Source: an uncultured Prevotella sp.
Lineage (GTDB): Bacteria; Bacteroidota; Bacteroidia; Bacteroidales; Bacteroidaceae
Assembly: GCA_937892695.1 (NCBI GenBank)
Contig: CALBJK010000013.1
Span: 1-5,794 of the forward strand
Direction of reading: 5' to 3'
DNA length: 5,794 nucleotides
This document shows positions 1 to 5,794 of this stretch, piece after piece. Below the pieces are notes generated by a model. That model did no database searches and was not told where the DNA came from. It worked only from the letters and a program-made list of their open reading frames with translations. The position numbers and the translations under genes are program-made. Numbering within the stretch: the first letter of the stretch is position 1; each line of letters starts with the position of its first letter.

Positions 1-82
1 ATTGTTCTGTTTGTCGGATTTTTCCTTTATGCATGTATCGATTTTTTACGTATCATAGACTTAAGAAACCGACAAAAAACAC

Positions 83-90
83 TACCTTTG
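83..90 (+). promoter_or_regulatory. Bacteroidetes-type -7 promoter element
   Basis: TACCTTTG matches the Bacteroidetes primary sigma factor -7 consensus TAnnTTTG exactly. It lies 35 bases before the ATG at 126, which leaves a leader of roughly 25-30 nt. I see no convincing TTG-type -33 element at the expected distance, so the call rests on the -7 box and its position. It would have driven the nuclease-transposase gene that is now a pseudogene. Confidence 0.6.
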
Positions 91-125
91 CATACAAATC
101 TATACAACTTATAATAATTCGCCAC

Positions 126-575
126 ATGGGAAGTGAAGGATTCCAGTACAGATACATCAATCCGTACACCGATTTCGGATTCAAGAAGCTTTTCGGCACC
201 GAACTCAACAAAGATTTGCTGATAAGCATTTCTTAATGTGCTTCTGCACAAGCAGGAAAGCATCAGGGACGTGACTTATCTTAACACCGAACATCTCGGT
301 ACGGCCGAGTATGACCGCCGGATCGTGTTCGACGTATACTGCGAGAACGAGCGAGGCGAGAATTTTCTGGTTGAGATGCAGCGTGGCGAACAACAGTTTT
401 TCAAAGACCGTAGCGTATTCTACAGCACTTTCCCCATACGCGAACAGGCAGTGCGCGGACGGGAGTGGAACTATGAGCTGAAGCGGACCTATACGGTCGG
501 TATTCTCAAATTCTGCATCGACAGCACCGACGGACCGTACTTCAGGAGAAAGACGTAGTCCGGCTGAATCTTTGA
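126..575 (+). pseudogene. Broken, truncated PD-(D/E)XK nuclease family transposase (Rpn/PDDEXK_2 type)
   Basis: The reading begins at ATG 126 with RYINPYTDFGFKKLFGTE, the hallmark N-terminus of the PD-(D/E)XK nuclease family transposases common in Bacteroidales. It runs into a TAA at 234-236. One extra base near 228 explains this: leaving it out joins ...KDLLIS to FLNVLLH and continues in the next frame through YLNTEHLGTAEYDRR, FDVYCEN, FLVEMQ and FKDRSVFYSTFPIREQA to a TAG at 556-558. The nuclease motif is visible as the Asp codon at 331-333 (FDVYCEN) and the E-x-Q of VEMQ. Just before that stop, frame 0 reads DVVRLNL (552-572) and then TGA. This resembles the next conserved stretch of the family and suggests a second, compensating frameshift. 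The rest of the usual protein (about 290-300 residues) is absent, including the DKL...IYLE segment. Intact relatives promote recombination or transposition through DNA cleavage; this copy should be inactive. The family is clear; the exact end of the remnant is uncertain. Confidence 0.85.
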
Positions 576-654
576 ACGAATTACAAAAGTAATAAATTTA
601 AGACATGCAGTTCAAGTTTTCGTGCAAAAAATGACGTATTAGAAAAAGTTATGC

Positions 655-662
655 TATTTTTG
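655..662 (+). promoter_or_regulatory. Bacteroidetes-type -7 promoter element for the glycine lipid genes
   Basis: TATTTTTG matches TAnnTTTG exactly and is followed by CAAC, as is the -7 box at 2656. It lies 23 bases before the ATG at 686, predicting a short leader of about 15-18 nt. No clear -33 element is visible. It is the only promoter candidate I see ahead of the two acyltransferase genes, so both are probably transcribed from here. Confidence 0.65.
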
Positions 663-685
663 CAACGTGTTAGTGCTTTCTTACG

Positions 686-1513
686 ATGAAAGAGATTACA
701 GAGAGAACGATAGACATCGAAAAAATACTTAAAGACAAGATGGGTGCAAAGGCGAAGCTTGTGCCTCGTCCTCTTGTGTCATGGCTGAAGCATATAATTC
801 ATCAGGACGAGGTGAACCGCTTCCTTTGGGAAAGCCGGGGCAAGACCGGAACCGAGTGGCTGGAAGAGTGCGTTAGGTATCTCGACGTTACTCTTCAGAT
901 CGAAGGAAAAGAGAATCTCCCTGCCAAGGACGACGGTCGGCTCTACACTTTTGTATCAAACCATCCGTTAGGAGGAGCCGACGGAGTGGCTCTCGGATCT
1001 ATTATCGGTCGTCAGTATGACGGTCGTTTCCGTTATCTTGTCAATGACCTTCTGATGAATCTGCCTGGGCTTGCTCCGCTGTGCATCCCCATCAACAAGA
1101 CAGGCAAGCAGAGCCGTGATTTCCCGAGAATGGTAGAAGCCGGTTTCCACAGCCAGAATCAGATTCTGATGTTTCCCGCAGGACTTAATTCCCGCAAGAC
1201 AAACGGTGTCATACGCGATTTGCCTTGGAAGAAGACATTCATAACAAAAAGCGTTGAAACCCACAGGGATGTAGTGCCGATACATTTCGGCGGTCATAAT
1301 TCCGACTTCTTCTACCGTCTTGCAAACCTACAGAAGACTCTTCATCTGAAATTCAACATAGCCATGCTGTTCCTTGTCGACGAAATGTACAAGAACGTAC
1401 ACAAGACATTTCGTGTGACCATAGGCAAACCGATACCGTGGCAGACTTTCGACAAATCGAAGACACCGGCAGAATGGGCACAGTACGTCGAAGACATAGT
1501 CTACAAGCTGTAG
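686..1513 (+). CDS. glsA: Lysophospholipid-acyltransferase-like O-acyltransferase, probable glycine lipid synthase GlsA
   Basis: This 275-residue protein belongs to the PlsC/LPLAT acyltransferase fold. Motif I is SNHPLGGADG (residues 91-100), with catalytic candidates His93 and Asp99. Motif III is FPAG at 163-166, followed by LNSRK, and a late GKPIPW motif is at 247-252. The HPxGGxD and FPAG forms are those of the OlsA/hemolysin-associated clade rather than of classical PlsC (HX4D and FPEG). There is no signal peptide or obvious transmembrane helix, so it probably acts as a peripheral enzyme on the inner membrane. Its partner 52 bases downstream is an OlsB-type N-acyltransferase. In Bacteroides this pair makes glycine lipids: GlsA would transfer a fatty acyl group to the 3-hydroxyl of the N-acylglycine made by GlsB. 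The ATG at 686 is chosen because the -7 box lies just upstream; no Shine-Dalgarno is present. The acyltransferase family is firm. The glycine rather than ornithine or other amino acid substrate is inferred from lineage and pairing. Confidence 0.82.
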   Translation: MKEITERTIDIEKILKDKMGAKAKLVPRPLVSWLKHIIHQDEVNRFLWESRGKTGTEWLEECVRYLDVTLQIEGKENLPAKDDGRLYTFVSNHPLGGADGVALGSIIGRQYDGRFRYLVNDLLMNLPGLAPLCIPINKTGKQSRDFPRMVEAGFHSQNQILMFPAGLNSRKTNGVIRDLPWKKTFITKSVETHRDVVPIHFGGHNSDFFYRLANLQKTLHLKFNIAMLFLVDEMYKNVHKTFRVTIGKPIPWQTFDKSKTPAEWAQYVEDIVYKL

Positions 1514-1565
1514 CCAACGATCAGGTTCTGTACAAAATACAGACAAAAGAAATATAAAAACATAA

Positions 1566-2558
1566 ATGGAAGAAACAATAATAGAACCCGTCAGCAAGAA
1601 AATCCTCAAAAGTGAGCTTACGCCCGACAGGCAACTGCGTATGACCAACAAGAGCCACAACGAGATTTATGTCATTACAGCCCATAACGCCCCCAACGTG
1701 ATGCGTGAGATTGGACGGTTGCGTGAAGTCGCTTTCCGCGAAGCCGGAGGAGGAACTGGCAAATCGATGGATATTGACGAATTTGACACTTGTGACAATT
1801 GCTACAAGCAGCTGATAGTATGGAATCCTGAGGCCGAAGAGATAATAGGAGGTTATCGTTATCTGCTAGGAAAAGACTGGCAGCTCGACTCTAAGGGACA
1901 GCCCATACTTGCGACGAGCCACATGTTCCATTTCTCTGACAGGTTTCTGAAGGAGTACATGCCCTATACTGTTGAATTGGGACGGTCGTTTGTCTCACTC
2001 GAATACCAAAGCTCACGCATGGGAGCAAAGAGTCTTTTCGCACTCGACAATCTGTGGGACGGACTTGGAGCTTTGACTGTCATACGCCCGAACATCAAAT
2101 ACTTCTTCGGCAAGATGACCATGTATCCGTCGTACATACGGCGCGGACGCGACATGATACTTTATTTTCTGAAAAAGCATTTCGGTGACAAGGACAATCT
2201 CATCATTCCGATGAAGCCGTTGAAGATAGAGACAGACGAGAACGAGTTGCGCAAGCTTTTCTGCGAGGACGACTTCAAGAAAGACTACCGGATACTCAAC
2301 CGCGAGATACGTAAGTTGGGATATAACATCCCGCCTCTAGTCAATGCGTACATGGGACTAAGCCCGACTATGAAATTCTTCGGTACGGCCATCAACTACG
2401 GATTCGGCGATGTCGAAGAGACAGGCATCCTGATTGCGGTCGACGAAATACTCGACGAAAAGCGTATCCGTCACATAGATTCGTTTATAAAAGAACACCC
2501 CGAAGCTCTGAAAATAACGAGCGGAGCCAACAATGTAATCTACAAAGAGAATAAATAA
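1566..2558 (+). CDS. glsB: OlsB-type GNAT N-acyltransferase (hemolysin-like), probable GlsB
   Basis: This 330-residue protein is of the OlsB/hemolysin acyl-ACP N-acyltransferase family, a GNAT-fold group that N-acylates amino acids with 3-hydroxy fatty acids. Visible family marks are RLREVAFREAGGGTGKSMDID (residues 51-71), YKQLIVW (80-86), IIGGYRYL (93-100), the signature VELGRSFV (136-143), and the C-terminal IPPLVNAYMGL (255-265). In Bacteroides, GlsB acylates glycine to N-(3-hydroxyacyl)glycine, a commendamide-type product, which GlsA then O-acylates. The gene follows glsA by 52 bases in the same direction with no promoter box or terminator between them, so an operon is likely. The A-rich bases before ATG 1566 stand in for a Shine-Dalgarno, as is usual in this phylum. 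A CxxC pair (C76, C79) follows the acidic DIDEFD stretch; I do not know whether relatives share it. Some databases label such proteins 'hemolysin', which is misleading. The amino acid substrate is inferred, not shown by the sequence. Confidence 0.83.
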   Translation: MEETIIEPVSKKILKSELTPDRQLRMTNKSHNEIYVITAHNAPNVMREIGRLREVAFREAGGGTGKSMDIDEFDTCDNCYKQLIVWNPEAEEIIGGYRYLLGKDWQLDSKGQPILATSHMFHFSDRFLKEYMPYTVELGRSFVSLEYQSSRMGAKSLFALDNLWDGLGALTVIRPNIKYFFGKMTMYPSYIRRGRDMILYFLKKHFGDKDNLIIPMKPLKIETDENELRKLFCEDDFKKDYRILNREIRKLGYNIPPLVNAYMGLSPTMKFFGTAINYGFGDVEETGILIAVDEILDEKRIRHIDSFIKEHPEALKITSGANNVIYKENK

Positions 2559-2581
2559 TAGAAAATTCATGTCAAAGAAGA

Positions 2582-2618
2582 GTCGGTACTGTTCAAGTGC
2601 CGGCCCTTTCCTGTTCTT
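2582..2618 (+). terminator. Probable weak terminator after glsB
   Basis: A 9-bp stem (2582-2590 with 2596-2604, including two G-U pairs) closes a 5-base loop and is followed by a pyrimidine-rich tail (2605-2618) rather than a clean T-run. It lies 24 bases after the glsB stop and before the next promoter, where a terminator is expected. The impure tail makes efficiency doubtful, so some read-through into the GH2 gene is possible. Confidence 0.5.
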
Positions 2619-2655
2619 ATGCCGGATGTGATTTCTATGTAATGATAATTTTTCG

Positions 2656-2663
2656 TAACTTTG
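2656..2663 (+). promoter_or_regulatory. Bacteroidetes-type -7 promoter element for the GH2 gene
   Basis: TAACTTTG matches TAnnTTTG exactly and is followed by CAAC, as in the box before glsA. It predicts transcription starting near 2670 and a leader of about 100 nt before the ATG at 2772. The leader is AT-rich towards its end and holds only a small hairpin (GATTG, 2716-2720, with CAATC, 2725-2729). I see no riboswitch-like fold. The -33 region is not recognisable. Confidence 0.65.
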
Positions 2664-2771
2664 CAACAGACGGTAAGAGAGGCTGTCCGACCTTAAATCA
2701 AAGGCTTCTGACAAAGATTGATGACAATCAAAACATGTAATATTATAAAGAACAACTATTAAACAGTATTT

Positions 2772-4598
2772 ATGAAACTAAAGACAATCGTTTCGACATT
2801 AGCAGCCGCATTAATGATGCTTTCTGCTACAACAGCAGCTCAGGCACAGACTCCGCGCCCTGAGTATCCGCGTCCACAGTTTGAACGCGCAGACTGGAAA
2901 AACCTGAACGGCACCTGGACCTATTCATTCGACTTCGGCAAGACTGGCAACCAGAAAGGTTGGCAGAACAGCAACGGCTTTGACGGCAACATAACCGTGC
3001 CTTTCTGTCCCGAGAGTTCGCTGTCGGGAGTGAAGCACACAGACTTCATCAACTCGATATGGTACCAGCGTCGTATAAATATCCCGGAAGCGTGGGACGG
3101 AAAGAAGATTCTTCTCAACTTTGGGGCTGTAGACTATGAAGCCTTCATCTACATCGACGGAAAACTCGTGCGCAAGCATTACGGTACGGGTTCGTCGTTC
3201 TCGTGCGACATTACCAAATTCGTAAAGGGCGGACAGATCCATAACCTCGTCGTGCAAGTGCTCGACGACCTGCGTAGCGGCAGACAGCTTGGCGGCAAGC
3301 AGAGCTTCGATCTCAATTCCGGCGGATGCATGTACACACGTGTGACCGGAATCTGGCAGACCGTATGGATGGAAGCTGTAGCAGCCGAAGGACTTAAATC
3401 GGTATATGCAGTTCCCGACATCGACCAGAACCAACTTGTCATCCATCCTCAGTTCTATCAAGAGAACGCAGCAAACAAGCTGGTCGTTACTCTCTATGAC
3501 GGCAAGAAAGCCGTATCGACAAAGACTGTCGTCTGCGGCAACAACTCGGTGGTAGTGCTTCCCGTGAAGAACCCGAAACTCTGGAGTCCGGAGTCGCCCT
3601 TCCTCTACGGTCTTACCTACAAGGTGGTGAAGAACGGCAAGACTATCGACGAGGTGAAGTCATACGCCGGAATGCGTAAGGTACACGTAGCCAACGGCTA
3701 TTTCTATCTGAACAACAAACCATACTATCAGCGTCTCGTGCTCGACCAGGGTTACTATCCTGACGGCATCTGGACCGCGCCCTCTGACGAAGCTCTCAAG
3801 AAGGACATCGAACTGGGCAAGGCTGCAGGTTTCAACGGAGCACGTCTCCACCAGAAGAGCTTTGAGGAGCGTTACTATTACTGGGCCGACAAGCTCGGCT
3901 ATATCACTTGGGGCGAATCTGCAAGCTGGGGTTTAGATGTTAACAACGACCTGGCCGTGCGCAACTTCCTCTCTGAGTGGGCCGAGCTGGTAGAGCGCGA
4001 CCGCAACCACCCGTCACTTGTCACATGGACTCCTCTGAACGAGACTTGGAGTGCCACCAACTCAGGCGTTTACACTCGCTTTGTGACCGACCTGTATGAT
4101 ATGACCAAATCGATGGACGGCACGCGCCCAGTCAACGATGCCAGCGGTGACGGACACGTAAAGACCGACATCTGGAGCGTACACAACTATGAGCGCGACC
4201 CCCAGAAGCTGAAAGAAGCCTTCAACTTCAAGCCCGGACAGGAGCCTTACCGTAACCAGATGGACAAGAAAGACTGGCTCGCCTGCTACGACGGACAGCC
4301 CTACATGGTCGACGAATTCGGCGGACTGGCATGGATTCGCGAGTCGGAACGCAAAGGCAACTCATGGGGTTACGGCTCAGAGATAAAGACAATGGAAGAC
4401 TTCTACAAAATTCTCCAGAACGAGGTTGAGGCTCTAAAGGCCTGCAAGAACGTCACAGGTTTCTGCTACACCCAGCTTACCGACGTAGAGCAGGAGCAGA
4501 ACGGAATATATTATTATGACCGCACTCCTAAGTTCGACATGAAGCGTATCAAGGCAATCTTCGAGAGCATACCTTCAATCATCGACACTAATAAATAA
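2772..4598 (+). CDS. Secreted glycoside hydrolase family 2 protein (beta-glycosidase, substrate unknown)
   Basis: This 608-residue exported enzyme has a type I signal peptide at residues 1-25 (positive MKLK start, hydrophobic core, AQA cleavage motif, no lipobox Cys), so it is probably periplasmic. Residues about 43-202 form the GH2 sugar-binding jelly roll (LNGTWTYSFDFG, WYQRRINIP, VTGIWQTVWME). About 203-305 form the Ig-like sandwich, and about 306-600 the TIM barrel. The acid/base candidate is Glu424 in TPLNETW and the nucleophile candidate is Glu515 in YMVDEFGG. Both catalytic glutamates are present, so the enzyme should be a retaining beta-glycosidase. It is much shorter than LacZ (about 1,020 residues) and lacks LacZ's C-terminal domains, as is usual for compact GH2 enzymes of gut Bacteroidales. 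GH2 includes beta-galactosidases, beta-glucuronidases, beta-mannosidases and others; I cannot choose among them. No SusC/SusD transporter or sensor gene lies in the window, so context does not name a substrate. It has its own promoter at 2656 and a strong terminator after it. Start ATG 2772 is fixed by the signal peptide. Confidence 0.92.
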   Translation: MKLKTIVSTLAAALMMLSATTAAQAQTPRPEYPRPQFERADWKNLNGTWTYSFDFGKTGNQKGWQNSNGFDGNITVPFCPESSLSGVKHTDFINSIWYQRRINIPEAWDGKKILLNFGAVDYEAFIYIDGKLVRKHYGTGSSFSCDITKFVKGGQIHNLVVQVLDDLRSGRQLGGKQSFDLNSGGCMYTRVTGIWQTVWMEAVAAEGLKSVYAVPDIDQNQLVIHPQFYQENAANKLVVTLYDGKKAVSTKTVVCGNNSVVVLPVKNPKLWSPESPFLYGLTYKVVKNGKTIDEVKSYAGMRKVHVANGYFYLNNKPYYQRLVLDQGYYPDGIWTAPSDEALKKDIELGKAAGFNGARLHQKSFEERYYYWADKLGYITWGESASWGLDVNNDLAVRNFLSEWAELVERDRNHPSLVTWTPLNETWSATNSGVYTRFVTDLYDMTKSMDGTRPVNDASGDGHVKTDIWSVHNYERDPQKLKEAFNFKPGQEPYRNQMDKKDWLACYDGQPYMVDEFGGLAWIRESERKGNSWGYGSEIKTMEDFYKILQNEVEALKACKNVTGFCYTQLTDVEQEQNGIYYYDRTPKFDMKRIKAIFESIPSIIDTNK

Positions 4599-4614
4599 AA
4601 GAAAGAACATAGTC

Positions 4615-4639
4615 TGTGTAGCACCGAAGATGCTACATG
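4615..4639 (+). other. Small hairpin upstream of the intergenic terminator
   Basis: TGTAGCA (4617-4623) and TGCTACA (4631-4637) are a perfect 7-bp inverted repeat around a 7-base loop, and two G-U pairs extend the stem to 4615-4639. It begins 16 bases after the GH2 stop codon. The right arm can also pair with part of the terminator loop (4670-4677), so the two folds compete. It could be a 3' end stabiliser of the GH2 mRNA or a chance structure. Confidence 0.4.
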
Positions 4640-4647
4640 ACCATTAA

Positions 4648-4690
4648 TAAGAAAATCCCGGTTGCAGGACATGTAGCCGGGATTTTCTTA
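4648..4690. terminator. Bidirectional intrinsic terminator between convergent GH2 and dgt genes
   Basis: A perfect 14-bp inverted repeat (4648-4661 with 4677-4690) encloses a 15-base loop. The GC core CCCGG/CCGGG is flanked by AAAAT/ATTTT, so a T-rich stretch ends the hairpin in both directions. It lies 50 bases after the GH2 stop and 64 bases beyond the dgt stop on the other strand. Its symmetry and its place between convergent genes fit termination of both transcripts. Confidence 0.85.
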
Positions 4691-4753
4691 TGCGTGTATG
4701 TAAGCCGAATCAGGCTTACGGAGTTTTTGCAACAATCGTGTGCATATTGAACA

Positions 4754-5794
4754 TTAAACTATAGGTAGCGACGTACCGTTTATCTTCTGATAGATGTCAA
4801 GGGCATAGATGTCTGTCATGCCGCTCACATAGTCTATTACGGCCATGATGCGTGTCTCGAAGTCGTCGCTGCCTATCTCGTACTGGCTGCTGAGCCGCCG
4901 GATGAGTTGGCGCGAATGGAAGGTGTCGGGTTCGGCTGCTGCCCCTACGAATGTGTCCATCAGAGTCTCGATGATTTTGTAGCCGCTTAGTTCTACGTCG
5001 AGCACCGGCTTCGAGTTGTATATCCGGCTCTGGCTCACTTCGGCGCAGCGGCGGTAGGCATGGGCTACGTCGGGTCTGACGCGCTCAATGAGGCTGCCTT
5101 CAAACCGCCCTTCGAGCAGTTCGTCCTCGTGGGCGACAAAAGTGGCGACGCATTCTGACACGAGCACACCTATGGCGCGCGCCCTCATGTAGGTCACTTT
5201 CTCGTTGTTGTCGGTTATGCCTTCATCTTTTATTCTTTTCCTTATTCCTGCCTTAGTGTCTTCGTCGAAGAAACCGAGTAGCAGCCGTTCTGTCTCTTCG
5301 AACGAGAGAATGCGCAGCTTGAAGGCATCTTCTATGTCCATAATCTCGTAGCAGATGTCGTCGGCCGCCTCGACCAGATACACAAGCGGGTGGCGTGCGT
5401 ACCATAGCGGTTCGCCTTCGGCCGACTTGCGTCTCATTCCCAGTTCGTCGGCTACCCGTCTGAATGTGGCTTCCTCGGTCTGGAAGAAACCGAACTTGCC
5501 GTGCTTTCCGGCCATAGTGCTCGCGAAAGGATATTTCACGATGCTTGCCAACATCGAGTAGGTCATTACGAATCCGCCCTCACGCCGTCCTTCAAAGCGA
5601 TGGGTGAGTATGCGGAATGCATTGGCATTGCCTTCAAAACGGGTAATGTCGCTCCACATGCGTTGGCTGACATGGTCGCGTATGCGCTGTCCTGCTCCGT
5701 CGGTGAAGTAGGACTGTATGGCTTTTTCGCCACTATGTCCGAAAGGCGGATTGCCCATGTCGTGGGCCAGACAGGCTGCGCGGGCAATAGTACC
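4754..5794 (-). CDS. dgt: Deoxyguanosinetriphosphate triphosphohydrolase (dGTPase), N-terminus beyond the window
   Basis: The C-terminal 347 codons of an HD-domain dGTPase are present; the reading frame is open to the right edge, so the ATG at 5758 is internal and not the start. The visible part begins GTIARAACLAHDMGNPPFGH, which carries the metal-binding His-Asp pair of the HD domain. FEGNANAFR follows at residues 53-61 of the visible part, and EAADDICYEIMDIEDA at 142-157 supplies the second conserved Asp region. The enzyme hydrolyses dGTP to deoxyguanosine and triphosphate in the cytoplasm, affecting dNTP balance; some relatives also take part in phage defence by depleting dNTPs. The full protein is usually about 440-500 residues here, so roughly 100 N-terminal residues, including the first HD-domain histidine, lie outside. 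The gene converges on the GH2 gene and shares the terminator at 4648-4690. Nothing in the visible part looks broken. Confidence 0.95.
   Translation of the reverse strand, partial: GTIARAACLAHDMGNPPFGHSGEKAIQSYFTDGAGQRIRDHVSQRMWSDITRFEGNANAFRILTHRFEGRREGGFVMTYSMLASIVKYPFASTMAGKHGKFGFFQTEEATFRRVADELGMRRKSAEGEPLWYARHPLVYLVEAADDICYEIMDIEDAFKLRILSFEETERLLLGFFDEDTKAGIRKRIKDEGITDNNEKVTYMRARAIGVLVSECVATFVAHEDELLEGRFEGSLIERVRPDVAHAYRRCAEVSQSRIYNSKPVLDVELSGYKIIETLMDTFVGAAAEPDTFHSRQLIRRLSSQYEIGSDDFETRIMAVIDYVSGMTDIYALDIYQKINGTSLPIV

Noticed and set aside
10..76. An 8-bp inverted repeat, TTTGTCGG (10-17) and CCGACAAA (69-76), ahead of the transposase remnant.
   Set aside because: It is short, AT-flanked and lies outside the remnant rather than bracketing it. 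No matching copy is seen after the remnant, so it does not qualify as a terminal repeat or an invertible promoter.
33..125. An upstream in-frame ATG at 33 that would extend the transposase by 31 residues.
   Set aside because: The extension spans the -7 promoter box at 83-90, has no resemblance to the family N-terminus, and homologs begin close to RYINPYTDFGFKKLFG.
228..236. Programmed ribosomal frameshifting at the broken transposase reading frame.
   Set aside because: There is no slippery heptamer at the junction, the gene also lacks its C-terminal half, and a second shift appears downstream. Decay explains all three.
1328..1660. A 110-codon minus-strand frame spanning the glsA-glsB junction.
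   Set aside because: It overlaps the conserved ends of two well supported genes, and its protein has no recognisable domain.
2925..3461. A 178-codon open frame on the minus strand inside the GH2 gene.
   Set aside because: It is antisense to strongly conserved GH2 coding sequence, has no recognisable domain and no promoter or leader of its own. It is a shadow of codon bias on the other strand.
4754..5794. Reading the dGTPase as part of an anti-phage defence system.
   Set aside because: Its motifs are those of the ordinary housekeeping Bacteroidales dGTPase, and no defence gene lies beside it in the window.

Overview
The window looks like chromosomal DNA of a member of the Bacteroidales (Bacteroides/Prevotella-like). 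The reasons are three perfect Bacteroidetes-type -7 promoter elements (TAnnTTTG), no Shine-Dalgarno motifs but A-rich leaders before the start codons, and a gene set typical of gut Bacteroidales. I cannot name a genus from sequence alone.

Layout, left to right. Positions 1-125 are non-coding and end in a promoter. Positions 126-575 hold a decayed, C-terminally truncated copy of a PD-(D/E)XK nuclease family transposase (Rpn/PDDEXK_2 type), broken by a one-base insertion and probably a second frameshift. A promoter at 655-662 drives a two-gene unit: a PlsC-fold O-acyltransferase (686-1513) and an OlsB-type GNAT N-acyltransferase (1566-2558). Together they match the glsA/glsB pair that makes glycine lipids in Bacteroides. 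GlsB would N-acylate glycine with a 3-hydroxy fatty acyl group, giving a commendamide-type lipid, and GlsA would then esterify the hydroxyl with a second fatty acid. A probable weak terminator follows.

A separate promoter (2656-2663) and a leader of about 100 nt precede a secreted 608-residue glycoside hydrolase of family GH2 (2772-4598) with both catalytic glutamates in place. A strong hairpin with a 14-bp perfect stem (4648-4690) sits between this gene and the convergent gene at the right edge and probably terminates transcription from both sides. The right-edge gene is dGTP triphosphohydrolase (dgt, minus strand, 4754 to beyond 5794). Its C-terminal 347 codons are present, and the N-terminus lies outside the window.

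The window is mostly ordinary core and carbohydrate-metabolism territory. I see no CRISPR array, tRNA, rRNA, intact mobile element or clearly new system. The points most worth a second look are the motif variants in the acyltransferase, the decay pattern of the nuclease-transposase remnant, and a set of mutually exclusive hairpins between the GH2 gene and dgt.
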